NCBI GenBank assembly: GCA_964484265.1
Contig: CAZAFH010000023.1
Location: forward strand, 5,647 to 69,646
Source of the DNA: SIAQ01 sp964484265
Lineage (GTDB): Bacteria; Planctomycetota; Planctomycetia; Gemmatales; Gemmataceae
DNA: 64,000 nucleotides
Reading direction: 5' to 3'
Shown: positions 28,001 through 35,390 of the stretch, piece after piece
Position numbering within the stretch: position 1 is the first letter of the stretch
How the letters are laid out: each line of letters opens with the position of its first letter
The notes under the pieces: generated by a model
Databases searched by the model: none
What the model was told of the DNA's origin: nothing
Seen by the model: the letters and a program-made list of their open reading frames with translations, nothing else
Translations under genes and position numbers: made by a program

Positions 28001-30049
28001 TCATTCCCAGTGAATCCCCGCGCTCGAAACGACGATGCGGCGCGATCCCACGCGCGTCGAGAGGGTCCATTCGCCGCCATCTTTCTTTGTCTGACGCAAT
28101 CCTGTCACGAAGCTGCCGTCGCCGCTGAGGTCGTAGACAGTCATGAAGCGAGCCTGTTTGCCCTGCACGCGGCGAATCAGGCATGGGACGCGCGCGTCTA
28201 CCGTGTACCCGATGCCGGTGCAGGTGAGGATCTCTTCGCGTGGCAGGCCGTCCAGCCAAACCCGGAGTGATTTCTTGCCAGCGCTGAATTCCCATTGCGA
28301 AGGCCCAGCGATCGTCCAGCTCAGGCCGTTTGTCAGATGCGGATAGCCGTCCTTCGTTCCGGTCACGGCACCTTTGCCCGTTCCCCGCTCGCCGACCGGA
28401 AGCACCTTTTGGCTGATCGCATGTGCGAGCAGGTCGATCTGCGTTTCCTTGGCCGACTGCACGTCGAAGACATCGATCAGCACGTTGTCGGTCAGCAAAA
28501 GAGACCGGCGCAGGCGTGCGTCGGGATAGGCGTCCGCGCTCTCGGCAGTGCAGACGGCGTAGTCGTTCGTGACCTTCATCTCGATCAGCTTGCCTGTGGT
28601 GGCGCTTTGGCTGATACCGCCGAGAGTCACCGTGTTATGGGCGGCGGTGTGTTTGACCCAGGTCTTGTATTCCTTGTGGCTATAGGTGAGCCGACCGGGA
28701 TCGAGCAGCCATTCCTGGCCATTGGCGAACAGCACCAGGTTGAGCTTGTCGAAATGGCCATGCGCGCCGCCGTGCGGTCCATGATCGAGCATGACGCAGA
28801 CGGCATTCGCGCCTTGGCTTCGGCGCAGGATCGCCAGCCCGGCGTCGGGCAGGTTGATCGACCGCGTTTCGAGAAATGGCTCGACCTTGGCGTCCGGGCC
28901 AAGCAACGGCTTCAACTTGGCGAGGTTGCCTCCTGCGTAGGCCTGTGCGAAGACGGGTTCGCGGTACACTTCCCAGGCCCAGAGGAAGGCGGCATTGAAA
29001 CTGCTCACGTAGGCCTGATCGCTGTCATTCATCGCCGGGAATTGGCCATTCGGGTAGGCGCATTGCAGCGGCGCCTCGATCATCTTGCGGAACCTTGTCT
29101 CTTTGTGCAGTGGAAGATTCAGGCGTCGGCCGGCATCCACGATTTCGATCATCGCCTGGAGCGCGTAGTTGTGGTACGCCATCGTGCCTTCGTACCATAG
29201 GCCGTCGGAGCCCACGGATCGCTTGAGCTGATCGTAAAAGCCGCCGCGCATGGTGAGCACCTTGTTGACGAGTTCCTTGTCGCCGAGGACGGATGCGATC
29301 GCCATCAGCCCGGCGTTGTACCAGGTTTGGTGATTGTTGATGTCGCGATTGGCGTAGAGCAGCGTGGCAGCCGTCAGGCTGAAGAAATTCTTCTCGACAT
29401 GCTCGCGGTCCTTGGCGGTCCAGACGACAGCGGAGCGCGTCAGGTCATAGGCCTTGGCGAGCTTGATGATCCCGACGGCTTCATCCAGACTTTGCGAGTA
29501 GCGTCTGCCGCCGAGTTGAGCGAAGAAGCCGGTGCGGTCCCAGCGATCTTTTCGCGCGGGATAGCCGGGATAATCGTCGGCGTACTTCAGCAAGATTCGC
29601 CGAACCTCGCGGGCGAATCGTTCGTCTCCGGAGAGCGCGTAACCCCAGCCAAGCTCTAACGCGGCGATGTTGGCCTTATCGTGCAGCAGGGTGCGGTAGG
29701 CCGCCACGATGCGTTCATCTTTGAACACTTTTTTGCAGCGCGGACACTGGTGTTCCGTTTCGTTGAGCGCGTGCAACTGGCTGGCGTCATCGGGACAAGC
29801 GTAGTAGAAAACCCAGTTGCCCCAGCCTGTCGGCACCGTGACGGGATTCTTGAGGCGAGCCTCGGCCGTGCGGACTGCTTGGGTTTTGCGCTGTTCCGAT
29901 TCGCGTAGTTTGGCCAGCTCGGCCGCTGTCGTCGCGAGTCGCGGATAAGGCGGAAAACTCGGACCATCGTCCGCACGGAGATACTGAAATAGAAGCGCGG
30001 CGAAAATAAATCCGAGCAGGCATCGAGACGAGACAGGTCTGATGAACAT
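28001..30049 (-). CDS. Exported heparinase II/III-like polysaccharide lyase
   Basis: The protein has 682 residues from the ATG at 30049 (a GTG 12 bases earlier is possible). Signal peptide: MFIRPVSSRCLLGFIFAALLFQYLRA. An alpha/alpha-toroid, alginate-lyase-like region covers ~50-380; it includes a Cys-pair insertion (YYACPDDASQ and HQCPRCKK) and NRDINNHQTWYNAG. Then comes the heparinase II/III beta-sandwich with DHGPHGGAHGHFDKLNLVLF, where the His-rich segment holds likely catalytic and metal residues. Enzymes of this type cleave uronic-acid polysaccharides by beta-elimination. The target glycan is unknown. No carbohydrate gene cluster surrounds it. Confidence 0.87.
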   Translation of the reverse strand: MFIRPVSSRCLLGFIFAALLFQYLRADDGPSFPPYPRLATTAAELAKLRESEQRKTQAVRTAEARLKNPVTVPTGWGNWVFYYACPDDASQLHALNETEHQCPRCKKVFKDERIVAAYRTLLHDKANIAALELGWGYALSGDERFAREVRRILLKYADDYPGYPARKDRWDRTGFFAQLGGRRYSQSLDEAVGIIKLAKAYDLTRSAVVWTAKDREHVEKNFFSLTAATLLYANRDINNHQTWYNAGLMAIASVLGDKELVNKVLTMRGGFYDQLKRSVGSDGLWYEGTMAYHNYALQAMIEIVDAGRRLNLPLHKETRFRKMIEAPLQCAYPNGQFPAMNDSDQAYVSSFNAAFLWAWEVYREPVFAQAYAGGNLAKLKPLLGPDAKVEPFLETRSINLPDAGLAILRRSQGANAVCVMLDHGPHGGAHGHFDKLNLVLFANGQEWLLDPGRLTYSHKEYKTWVKHTAAHNTVTLGGISQSATTGKLIEMKVTNDYAVCTAESADAYPDARLRRSLLLTDNVLIDVFDVQSAKETQIDLLAHAISQKVLPVGERGTGKGAVTGTKDGYPHLTNGLSWTIAGPSQWEFSAGKKSLRVWLDGLPREEILTCTGIGYTVDARVPCLIRRVQGKQARFMTVYDLSGDGSFVTGLRQTKKDGGEWTLSTRVGSRRIVVSSAGIHWE

Positions 30050-30220
30050 TCGGCTTCTCACACCTGACGGCGATCTTAAGGATTGGTTCGGTGCGGTTGC
30101 CTAAAGTGTATCGATCAGACGGGCAAGTTGGAAAAACGAATTGAGAATCCGGTGCAAGATCCACTTCCGACAAAACAGCCCCTCGAAGTCAGGTTGAGAA
30201 GACGGCACCCGGCAATAACA

Positions 30221-31432
30221 CTACTCGGCCGATGGAGTCCACCAACCATGAGTGCCGGAACCGGAGAACGCGGCACTACCAACTCTTACCTGCGAATTAT
30301 CGTTGGCATCAAGATTTGCAGAGACGCGCCATCCGTCTTCGCTCTCAGCGTGAATTCGGCGGTGTGCATTGTGGATCGCGAGATTATCTCGCAGCAGGGC
30401 GAAGGAAATGGTCCCGGTGTCGCCTATAATGATTGCCGGAACGACTTGAAGGCGACTTCCTGCCGCTAATTCTGCCCCATTCGCCAAACGACGCAAAGGA
30501 TCTTGGTCGCTCTCGTTCGCAACTCTGAGGGAGGGATCGTCATCGAGTACAAACGCCGGTCCTGCTATCGATTTCCAAACTTCACGTTGGCGATCGGTCA
30601 AGGCAGACCAAATCGTCGTCTTGATTCGTGTGATCTCGCGATGTGAATCTGCCGCGTTCACGTTGGCATTTTTCCCGTCCAGCAACAAATGACTGGCTTT
30701 GTCGACGAGCGGCTGAATGAGCTCGATTTGATCGGAATTGAGATCAAAATCACCGGAGAATTCCAGATCGCAAACGGTTAGACTTCCGCGGTACTGCCAA
30801 CAGATTTGTTGGAGACGCTTGAACTGTTCCGGACGGAGATCCTGAAAAACGAATGTTTGTTCACGAACCGTCAGATTGCTCAATCGATTCTGCCAATCCT
30901 CAAGGTTCTCTGACAACATCAGACGGCAAATATCCTGTCGTTCCTTAATCAGCCCAGCGAACTCGGCGACCTGAGCAGACGTAAGGCCAAGCTCGACTTG
31001 AACGCTTGGCTTTCCGAGCAAAAAGATGCTGGCCGTCGGCAACGTTGATCGTTCGACGATGCCATTATGCAGCCGAGTTTGAGCCGTTTCCGGCGACGAC
31101 CGTTTCTCGGCAAACATAAAGATGCTGGTGATAACGATTGACGCCTGAACGCCGCAACCAAAAACCAAGATAAAGTATCCGCCAAAGGCCCGTCGGCGTT
31201 CGATCAGCATCGCCAAACCATAAATCAAGAGCATCAGCGTTAGCTTGAAACATCCTAGGCCGACCCAACCCGCCGAGTTCAAAACCGCGGCGGCGAGGGG
31301 ATTGCTTTCGATGACGTCGCTGTCCTGGAGCGTTAGTAGTTTCCAAGTCAGGAAAAAGTCGGCAAGACCCAGGAAGAGAAAAATGACCAGTAGGCGGCAG
31401 GAAGCATTCGCTGGCAGTCGAGGAGTTTCCAT
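30221..31432 (-). CDS. DUF5658-like membrane protein with soluble helical domain
   Basis: The protein has 403 residues from METPRLPAN; ATG 31432 was chosen over the 9-codon longer frame. Three or four transmembrane helices occupy ~12-31, 55-76 and 83-107. The LADFFLTWKLLTL and IESNPLAAAVL segments resemble DUF5658, a small membrane domain of unknown role. The remaining ~290 residues are soluble and helical, with LTSAQVAEFAGLIKERQDI and LTDRQREVWKSIAG segments. These look like the Spy/CpxP-type or planctomycete 'LTxxQ' repeats that bind unfolded proteins. GC is lower than in neighbouring genes. The combination was not recognised as a known family. Confidence 0.65.
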   Translation of the reverse strand: METPRLPANASCRLLVIFLFLGLADFFLTWKLLTLQDSDVIESNPLAAAVLNSAGWVGLGCFKLTLMLLIYGLAMLIERRRAFGGYFILVFGCGVQASIVITSIFMFAEKRSSPETAQTRLHNGIVERSTLPTASIFLLGKPSVQVELGLTSAQVAEFAGLIKERQDICRLMLSENLEDWQNRLSNLTVREQTFVFQDLRPEQFKRLQQICWQYRGSLTVCDLEFSGDFDLNSDQIELIQPLVDKASHLLLDGKNANVNAADSHREITRIKTTIWSALTDRQREVWKSIAGPAFVLDDDPSLRVANESDQDPLRRLANGAELAAGSRLQVVPAIIIGDTGTISFALLRDNLAIHNAHRRIHAESEDGWRVSANLDANDNSQVRVGSAAFSGSGTHGWWTPSAE

Positions 31433-31594
31433 TTTATCCCGTCCTGAAAATCGAAACAAACGAGAGAGCGCTTCTTCTTTTTTGATCCTAACGAGAAAGC
31501 GATTAAACCGCGATGAATGCCAGCGCTTCGTTCTGAAAATTCAACACCGTTGCCAAGGCTGAGGATCGATTCTCATAAAGAATTAGCCCGTATT

Positions 31595-31760
31595 ATTCAC
31601 CACAGAGAGCACAGAGAACACAGAGCGAGGAAATTAAAAGGAATACGAAAGATCGATGAAAACACCTTGAAAATTACACGGCGGCGCTTTCATTGTCGTA
31701 ACTCCTTTCTTTCCAATCTCTTCGTATTTCTCCGTGATCTCCGTGCTCTCTGTGGTGAAT
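31595..31760. repeat. Inverted repeat, family E (CACAGAG type)
   Basis: Perfect 18-base terminal arms ATTCACCACAGAGAGCAC (31595-31612 and 31743-31760) enclose an AT-rich centre. The arms continue with further CACAGAG words. Elements of this type are widespread between genes in many bacterial genomes, and they generate spurious HREHREHR-type reading frames, as here. The ends look like those of a miniature element. Confidence 0.75.
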
Positions 31761-31945
31761 GATCTGGGTACGGCAGGGCGTGAGTCGCCGTTCGCCGCTG
31801 CAGGCTCATCGTTTTCTCAGTCAAAAACCAAAACTCAGGTTGGGATTCGAATTCACTCGTCCTGAGAACAATTCCGGCAGTCAGGGGTATTTTCTGCTGA
31901 CGTTCCGCAGCGGTCTCGTCTGCTTGATACGTGGTCGAATGATTT

Positions 31946-31978
31946 GTATCAATGTGATTTGGAATATATCAATTTGAT
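31946..31978 (+). promoter_or_regulatory. Possible upstream activator sites for the sigma-54 promoter
   Basis: Two similar words, GTATCAATGTGAT (31946) and ATATCAATTTGAT (31966), repeat at 20-base spacing, two helix turns. They lie about 115-135 bases before the -24 element, a usual distance for enhancer-binding proteins. An inverted TGATAC is at 31925. The rest of the 31433-32176 gap, outside repeat E and these sites, holds nothing recognised. Confidence 0.35.
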
Positions 31979-32081
31979 TGCGCTTGGGAGTCTTTGCGAC
32001 GGTCTCACATCTCACATTTCTCAGTCATAACGTTATATTTATCAACATATTGCGCTGATTATTTCTGCATCTGTCTAGCAA

Positions 32082-32096
32082 TGGCACGGCCGTTGC
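32082..32096 (+). promoter_or_regulatory. Sigma-54 (RpoN) type -24/-12 promoter
   Basis: TGGCACGGCCGTTGC matches the consensus TGGCACG-N4-TTGC at every fixed position and has the right orientation. Transcription would start near 32108, leaving a ~70-base leader before the ATG at 32177 and its AAGGAG. A match of this quality is expected about 0.03 times by chance in both strands of 64 kb at equal base frequencies. Confidence 0.7.
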
Positions 32097-32176
32097 GTTT
32101 TCAATTCATCAGTAAAGGGCTACGCAGCCCAAAAGAAACCTACACCCGATTGCTGATAGACAGCAAGGAGAAAACC

Positions 32177-33283
32177 ATGAAGAAGTTCAGCATGATCCTG
32201 GCGGCCGTGGTTGCGGTCGGCCTCTGCAAAGGCGACAGTTTGTTGGCCTCTAACAAAAAATCTGGTTCCTCGCGCAATTTCAACAGCGCCTTCAAAACCG
32301 TCGGCGGCAGCGGAAGCAAGAGTTTTCAGCCAGGTCTCCCCAATCCTCTGCCTCTGCCCACGAAGATCACGCCAACCAATCTCGTTCCCACGGCGTTGGT
32401 TCCGACCAAGCTCGTTCCGACAGCCATCGTGCCGACGAAGTTGGTGCCGACCGCTGTCGTGCCAATCAAGGTCACGCCGACGAAACTGGTGCCAACCGCC
32501 TTGGTTCCGACCAAATTAGTACCGACGGCTTTGGTGCCCACGAAGCTGGTCCCGACCGCTGTCGTGCCGATAAAGGTCACGCCAACCAAGCTAGTGCCCA
32601 CCGCAGTGGTGCCGATCAAGATAACGCCGACGAAAGTGGTCCCGACCATTGTGGTGCCAATTAAAGTCACGCCTACGAAACTGGTCCCGACTGCAGTCGT
32701 GCCGATCAAGGTTACGCCGACGAAAATCGTCCCGACCGCAGTCGTACCGACGAAGGTTGTGCCTACGCAAGTTGTGCCCACGCAAGTAATCACACCGGTG
32801 CGGGTCATCCTGCCAATCATCGGCGGCGGCTTCCCGGGTGGATTCGGCGGATTTCCTGGTGGATTCGGCGGCGGCGGGATCATCATCGTGAACGGCTCGC
32901 CCGTGTATGACGCAGCACCGGTCGTCGTCGAGCAAGCTCAATCATCGGTGTTCAGCGAACGGCTGCTGCTGGTAAAGAACGACAGCAAGGAAGAGGTTCA
33001 GTTCTTCCTGGTGATGAACAGCCAGGGCAAATGGATCCCTGCCGCACCGGGCAAAGATTCGCAAATGATCAGCTTCGTGCTTCAGCCCGGCCAAGAGTAC
33101 ATGATCGAGGATGGCACGAACGCGATACCCGCGAGCAAGGCCCGAATCTGGGCCAAATCCGCCACTCGGCAATGGATGAACAATGCCGAGAGCGACCTCT
33201 TCCTAGTCGAGCCGAACGCCAGCGGCGAACGAGTCTACCAGGCGACGGAAATGGGAGTCTTCACCTACCGCGTCAATGAGTAA
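32177..33283 (+). CDS. Secreted protein with 28 tandem Pro-ending pentapeptides
   Basis: ATG 32177 has AAGGAG 6 bases upstream and opens a signal peptide (MKKFSMILAAVVAVGLCKG), giving 368 residues. The longer frame has no such support. After a Ser/Lys-rich linker, residues ~62-201 are 28 uninterrupted pentapeptides of the form [TI]-[KA]-[LVI]-[VT]-P, such as TKLVP, TAVVP and IKVTP. A Gly/Phe-rich stretch (GGGFPGGFGG) follows. Then comes a C-terminal domain of ~120 residues with RLLLVKNDSKEEVQFFLVMN and IEDGTNAIPASKARIWA segments, seen in other planctomycete exported proteins. Codons differ between units, so the repeat is held by protein selection. The function is unknown; an extended, fibre-like or wall-embedded protein is plausible. 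Confidence 0.85.
   Translation: MKKFSMILAAVVAVGLCKGDSLLASNKKSGSSRNFNSAFKTVGGSGSKSFQPGLPNPLPLPTKITPTNLVPTALVPTKLVPTAIVPTKLVPTAVVPIKVTPTKLVPTALVPTKLVPTALVPTKLVPTAVVPIKVTPTKLVPTAVVPIKITPTKVVPTIVVPIKVTPTKLVPTAVVPIKVTPTKIVPTAVVPTKVVPTQVVPTQVITPVRVILPIIGGGFPGGFGGFPGGFGGGGIIIVNGSPVYDAAPVVVEQAQSSVFSERLLLVKNDSKEEVQFFLVMNSQGKWIPAAPGKDSQMISFVLQPGQEYMIEDGTNAIPASKARIWAKSATRQWMNNAESDLFLVEPNASGERVYQATEMGVFTYRVNE
32360..32779 (+). repeat. Tandem 15-bp coding repeat, 28 units
   Basis: There are 28 consecutive 15-base units, each ending in a Pro codon, with no gap. Third codon positions vary freely among units (ACGAAGCTCGTTCCG, ACGAAGTTGGTGCCG), which argues against recent slippage. Confidence 0.9.
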
Positions 33284-33302
33284 ACGGAAGCGAAATCGCC
33301 AA

Positions 33303-33337
33303 GGCCTCGGATTTTAACAAGAATCCGGGGCCTTTTT
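33303..33337 (+). terminator. Intrinsic terminator of the pentapeptide gene
   Basis: The stem GGCCTCGGATT / AATCCGGGGCC (one mismatch), with an 8-base loop, is followed by TTTTT. It begins 20 bases after the stop codon. Confidence 0.85.
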
Positions 33338-33347
33338 CGTTTTTGTG

Positions 33348-33435
33348 TAGCCGCTCGTCATTGGCGAGCTCGGGCCCGACCTGTTGGCGAGTCGGAATGC
33401 ACGCCCCGTCCGCGCTCGCCAAAGGCGAGCGGCTA
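33348..33435. repeat. Inverted repeat, family F
   Basis: The arms 33348-33369 (TAGCCGCTCGTCATTGGC...) and 33414-33435 pair over 22 bases with two mismatches. It lies directly after the terminator. The rest of the 33284-33650 gap holds a loose dyad at 33543-33563 (TCAATGAC / GTCAATTGA) and an AT-rich stretch that probably includes the promoter of the next operon. Confidence 0.65.
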
Positions 33436-33650
33436 AACAAATCTCAAATCAATATGAAACGCACTCGAATCGTTTCGATAACACAATTCGCCGCTGCCCT
33501 TGTTTCATTTATCGAAGTGTAATGTCGTAATATCTTTTATTTTCAATGACTTGCGTCAATTGAAATCGCTTCGCCTTCCACCCGGCATCGTCGTTGCGTT
33601 ACTCCTGCCCATGAAACACCCAACGACCTCTCCCTCGAAAGGACATCATC

Positions 33651-33836
33651 ATGGCTCGGAATTTCCTCCCCTGTATAATTGCTCTGCCTGTTCTCTTGGC
33701 CTCCTGGCTGACCTTCTCGGCTCCTGTGCCGACGGTTGTCGCACCCGATCAGCTTGTTGCGTTCGACTATTCCGCTTCGCAAGCGCAGACCTCGGAAGCC
33801 GGGGAGCTTGTCGAAGTCAGTGATTTCGCCGAATAG
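33651..33836 (+). CDS. Small exported peptide (61 aa), first gene of HTTM operon
   Basis: ATG 33651 follows AAAGGA by 7 bases. Residues 1-25 form a signal peptide or signal anchor (MARNFLPCIIALPVLLASWLTF). The remaining ~35 residues hold four Glu and three Asp and end in SEAGELVEVSDFAE. No family was recognised. It is the first of three closely spaced genes, the last of which encodes an HTTM-domain protein related to vitamin-K-dependent carboxylase, an enzyme that modifies Glu in exported proteins. The peptide could be the substrate, but nothing in the sequence proves this. A strong ribosome site and the position in the operon support the gene as real. Confidence 0.65.
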   Translation: MARNFLPCIIALPVLLASWLTFSAPVPTVVAPDQLVAFDYSASQAQTSEAGELVEVSDFAE

Positions 33837-33869
33837 GCCCATCTCTCGCGAAAGGAAAGGATCAGCGTC

Positions 33870-34394
33870 ATGACGCGACCACAAAAAATTTGGCTCACGA
33901 TCGCGATCTTGCATCTGGGCCTGGTGACGTACAACGGGTTCGGCGAGATATTAAAGCTCCCCGTCGCCTCGGAGCGTCATCCTGCGGGATTGCCGATCCG
34001 CTGGTATGCCGCCATGACCGGTGCCAATAACAGCTACGGCTTCTTCAAGAAAGTGGACAACACCTGCAAGGTCGAGTTCACGCTGGTGGATGCCGACGGC
34101 AACTCCTGGACCGACAAGCTCAGCACGGCCGAGAATCACGAAGCCGAGCTGCGCTTCATGGGCAGCCCGTTCATGATCGCCGACTATGGCGACGCATTGA
34201 CAACTAGCTGGGCGGCGACGATGTTCGGACGCCATCCCAAGGCGGCACGCGTGGATATCAACTTCGTGCAGTACAATCCCGTGAACCTGGACGAATTCCG
34301 CAACGGCGCCAGGGCACAATGGTTCCCAATGGACCCCAAAATATTTCTTCGCAAAGACTACCTCGAAAAAACCGCTCAGGAAACACTGCCATGA
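33870..34394 (+). CDS. Membrane-anchored partner of the HTTM protein (174 aa)
   Basis: ATG 33870 has AAGGAAAGGA upstream and lies 33 bases after the small peptide gene. An N-terminal hydrophobic segment (residues 6-22, KIWLTIAILHLGLVTYN) should anchor it with the rest outside. The outer part is a mixed alpha/beta domain with VEFTLVDADGNSWTDKL and ARAQWFPMDPKIFLRKDY. It has no recognised catalytic motif. Its stop overlaps the start of the HTTM gene (ATGA), so the two are translationally coupled and probably work as a pair. Genes of this type sit next to HTTM genes in other planctomycetes, as far as I recall. Confidence 0.75.
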   Translation: MTRPQKIWLTIAILHLGLVTYNGFGEILKLPVASERHPAGLPIRWYAAMTGANNSYGFFKKVDNTCKVEFTLVDADGNSWTDKLSTAENHEAELRFMGSPFMIADYGDALTTSWAATMFGRHPKAARVDINFVQYNPVNLDEFRNGARAQWFPMDPKIFLRKDYLEKTAQETLP

Positions 34395-35323
34395 ACGACA
34401 CGACGACCACTCTCGCCCAGCCGACGCTGGGCAAACGACTGACCGATTCCGTGACGCAATTCTTCCTCGCGCCGGCGAACGCTCGGCCGCTCGCCGCCCT
34501 TCGGATTGGCCTGGCGTGCGTGCTGCTCTGCCAGGCTCTGGCTCTCGCCAGCAACGTCATGGGACTGTTTGCGCCGACGCAAGGCGTCGTGCAATGGTGG
34601 ATCAACGAAACGATGATCATCCCCGGAGTGCCGCGCGTCCGCTGGCTGGTGGAGTTGCTGGCGCCGCTGGGCGTCAGCGAAGCTCATTGCGTCCGCTTTC
34701 TGTTTCTGCTTTACGTCGCCGGGCTGTCGGCCTTGGCATTGGGCTGGCATACGCGAATCGCCGCCGGCATCGCCTGGCTGACGCATCTGACGCTGATGAT
34801 GAGTGGCCGATCGTCGCTGTATGGTGTCGATGATTTCGCGCATATTTTCTTGTTCTACCTGATCTGGTTTCCGGCAGGCCACGCCTGGTCGCTCGACGTG
34901 ATGTACGGCCGAGCCTCGACGACGCCGGACTGGTCGGCGCGTCTGGCGTTGCGGGTATTTCAGATTCACATGTGCGTGGTTTACTTCAGTTCGGGCATCG
35001 AAAAGGCGATGACGCCGCCGTACCAGTGGTGGGATGGGAACGTCATCTTCCGGGCGGCGCAGTTTCCCGAGTACCGCATGTTCGACATGGACTGGATGGC
35101 GGATTGGCCGATCGTGGCGATCCTGGCGGCGATCGGGTCGCTCGTGATCGAAATCGGCTACCCGTTTTTCTGCTGGCCGCGTTTGACGCGCAAACTCGGC
35201 GCGCTGGCGACGATCGGCCTGCACGTGGGCATCGCCGTGATGATGGGTCTGGTTTCGTTCGCGGCCCTGATGATCGTGCTAACCGGCGCCGCCTGGCTTT
35301 TCTCGCCGGAACCGGAAGTGTGA
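34391..35323 (+). CDS. HTTM-domain protein (vitamin K-dependent carboxylase-like)
   Basis: ATG 34391, in the ATGA overlap, gives 310 residues. It is an integral membrane protein with about seven helices. The HTTM pattern is clear: PLAALRIGLACVLLCQAL, GWHTRIAAGIAWLTHLTL, a polar loop SSLYGVDDFAHIFLFYLIWFPAG, and QIHMCVVYFSSGIEKAM with WWDGNVIFRA. HTTM proteins are the bacterial relatives of gamma-glutamyl carboxylase, which uses reduced vitamin K to carboxylate Glu. Most bacterial members have unknown activity and lack the large lumenal domain, as here. It is the last gene of the three-gene operon and is followed by the perfect family A inverted repeat. Confidence 0.87.
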   Translation: MNDTTTTLAQPTLGKRLTDSVTQFFLAPANARPLAALRIGLACVLLCQALALASNVMGLFAPTQGVVQWWINETMIIPGVPRVRWLVELLAPLGVSEAHCVRFLFLLYVAGLSALALGWHTRIAAGIAWLTHLTLMMSGRSSLYGVDDFAHIFLFYLIWFPAGHAWSLDVMYGRASTTPDWSARLALRVFQIHMCVVYFSSGIEKAMTPPYQWWDGNVIFRAAQFPEYRMFDMDWMADWPIVAILAAIGSLVIEIGYPFFCWPRLTRKLGALATIGLHVGIAVMMGLVSFAALMIVLTGAAWLFSPEPEV

Positions 35324-35326
35324 TTG

Positions 35327-35380
35327 CGCTTGCGGCTTGGCGCTCAGCATGGCGCCTTGCTGAGCGCCAAGCCGCAAGCG
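35327..35380. repeat. Inverted repeat, family A copy 2 (perfect)
   Basis: Perfect 23-base arms (35327-35349 and 35358-35380), core CGCTTGCGGCTTGGCGCTCA, enclose an 8-base loop. It lies between the convergent HTTM and sulfatase genes, 3 bases from the HTTM stop, and has the position of a two-way terminator without a T run. Confidence 0.85.
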
Positions 35381-35390
35381 AAATTCGGCG

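Noticed and set aside
31517..31762. 81-codon frame with HREHREHR and a LRALCGE-like end
   Set aside because: It is translated from the CACAGAG inverted repeat, a well-known source of spurious proteins.
32360..32779. Regular 15-bp spacing looked like a CRISPR or minisatellite
   Set aside because: The units are contiguous without spacers, stay in frame and vary at third codon positions; it is a coding repeat.
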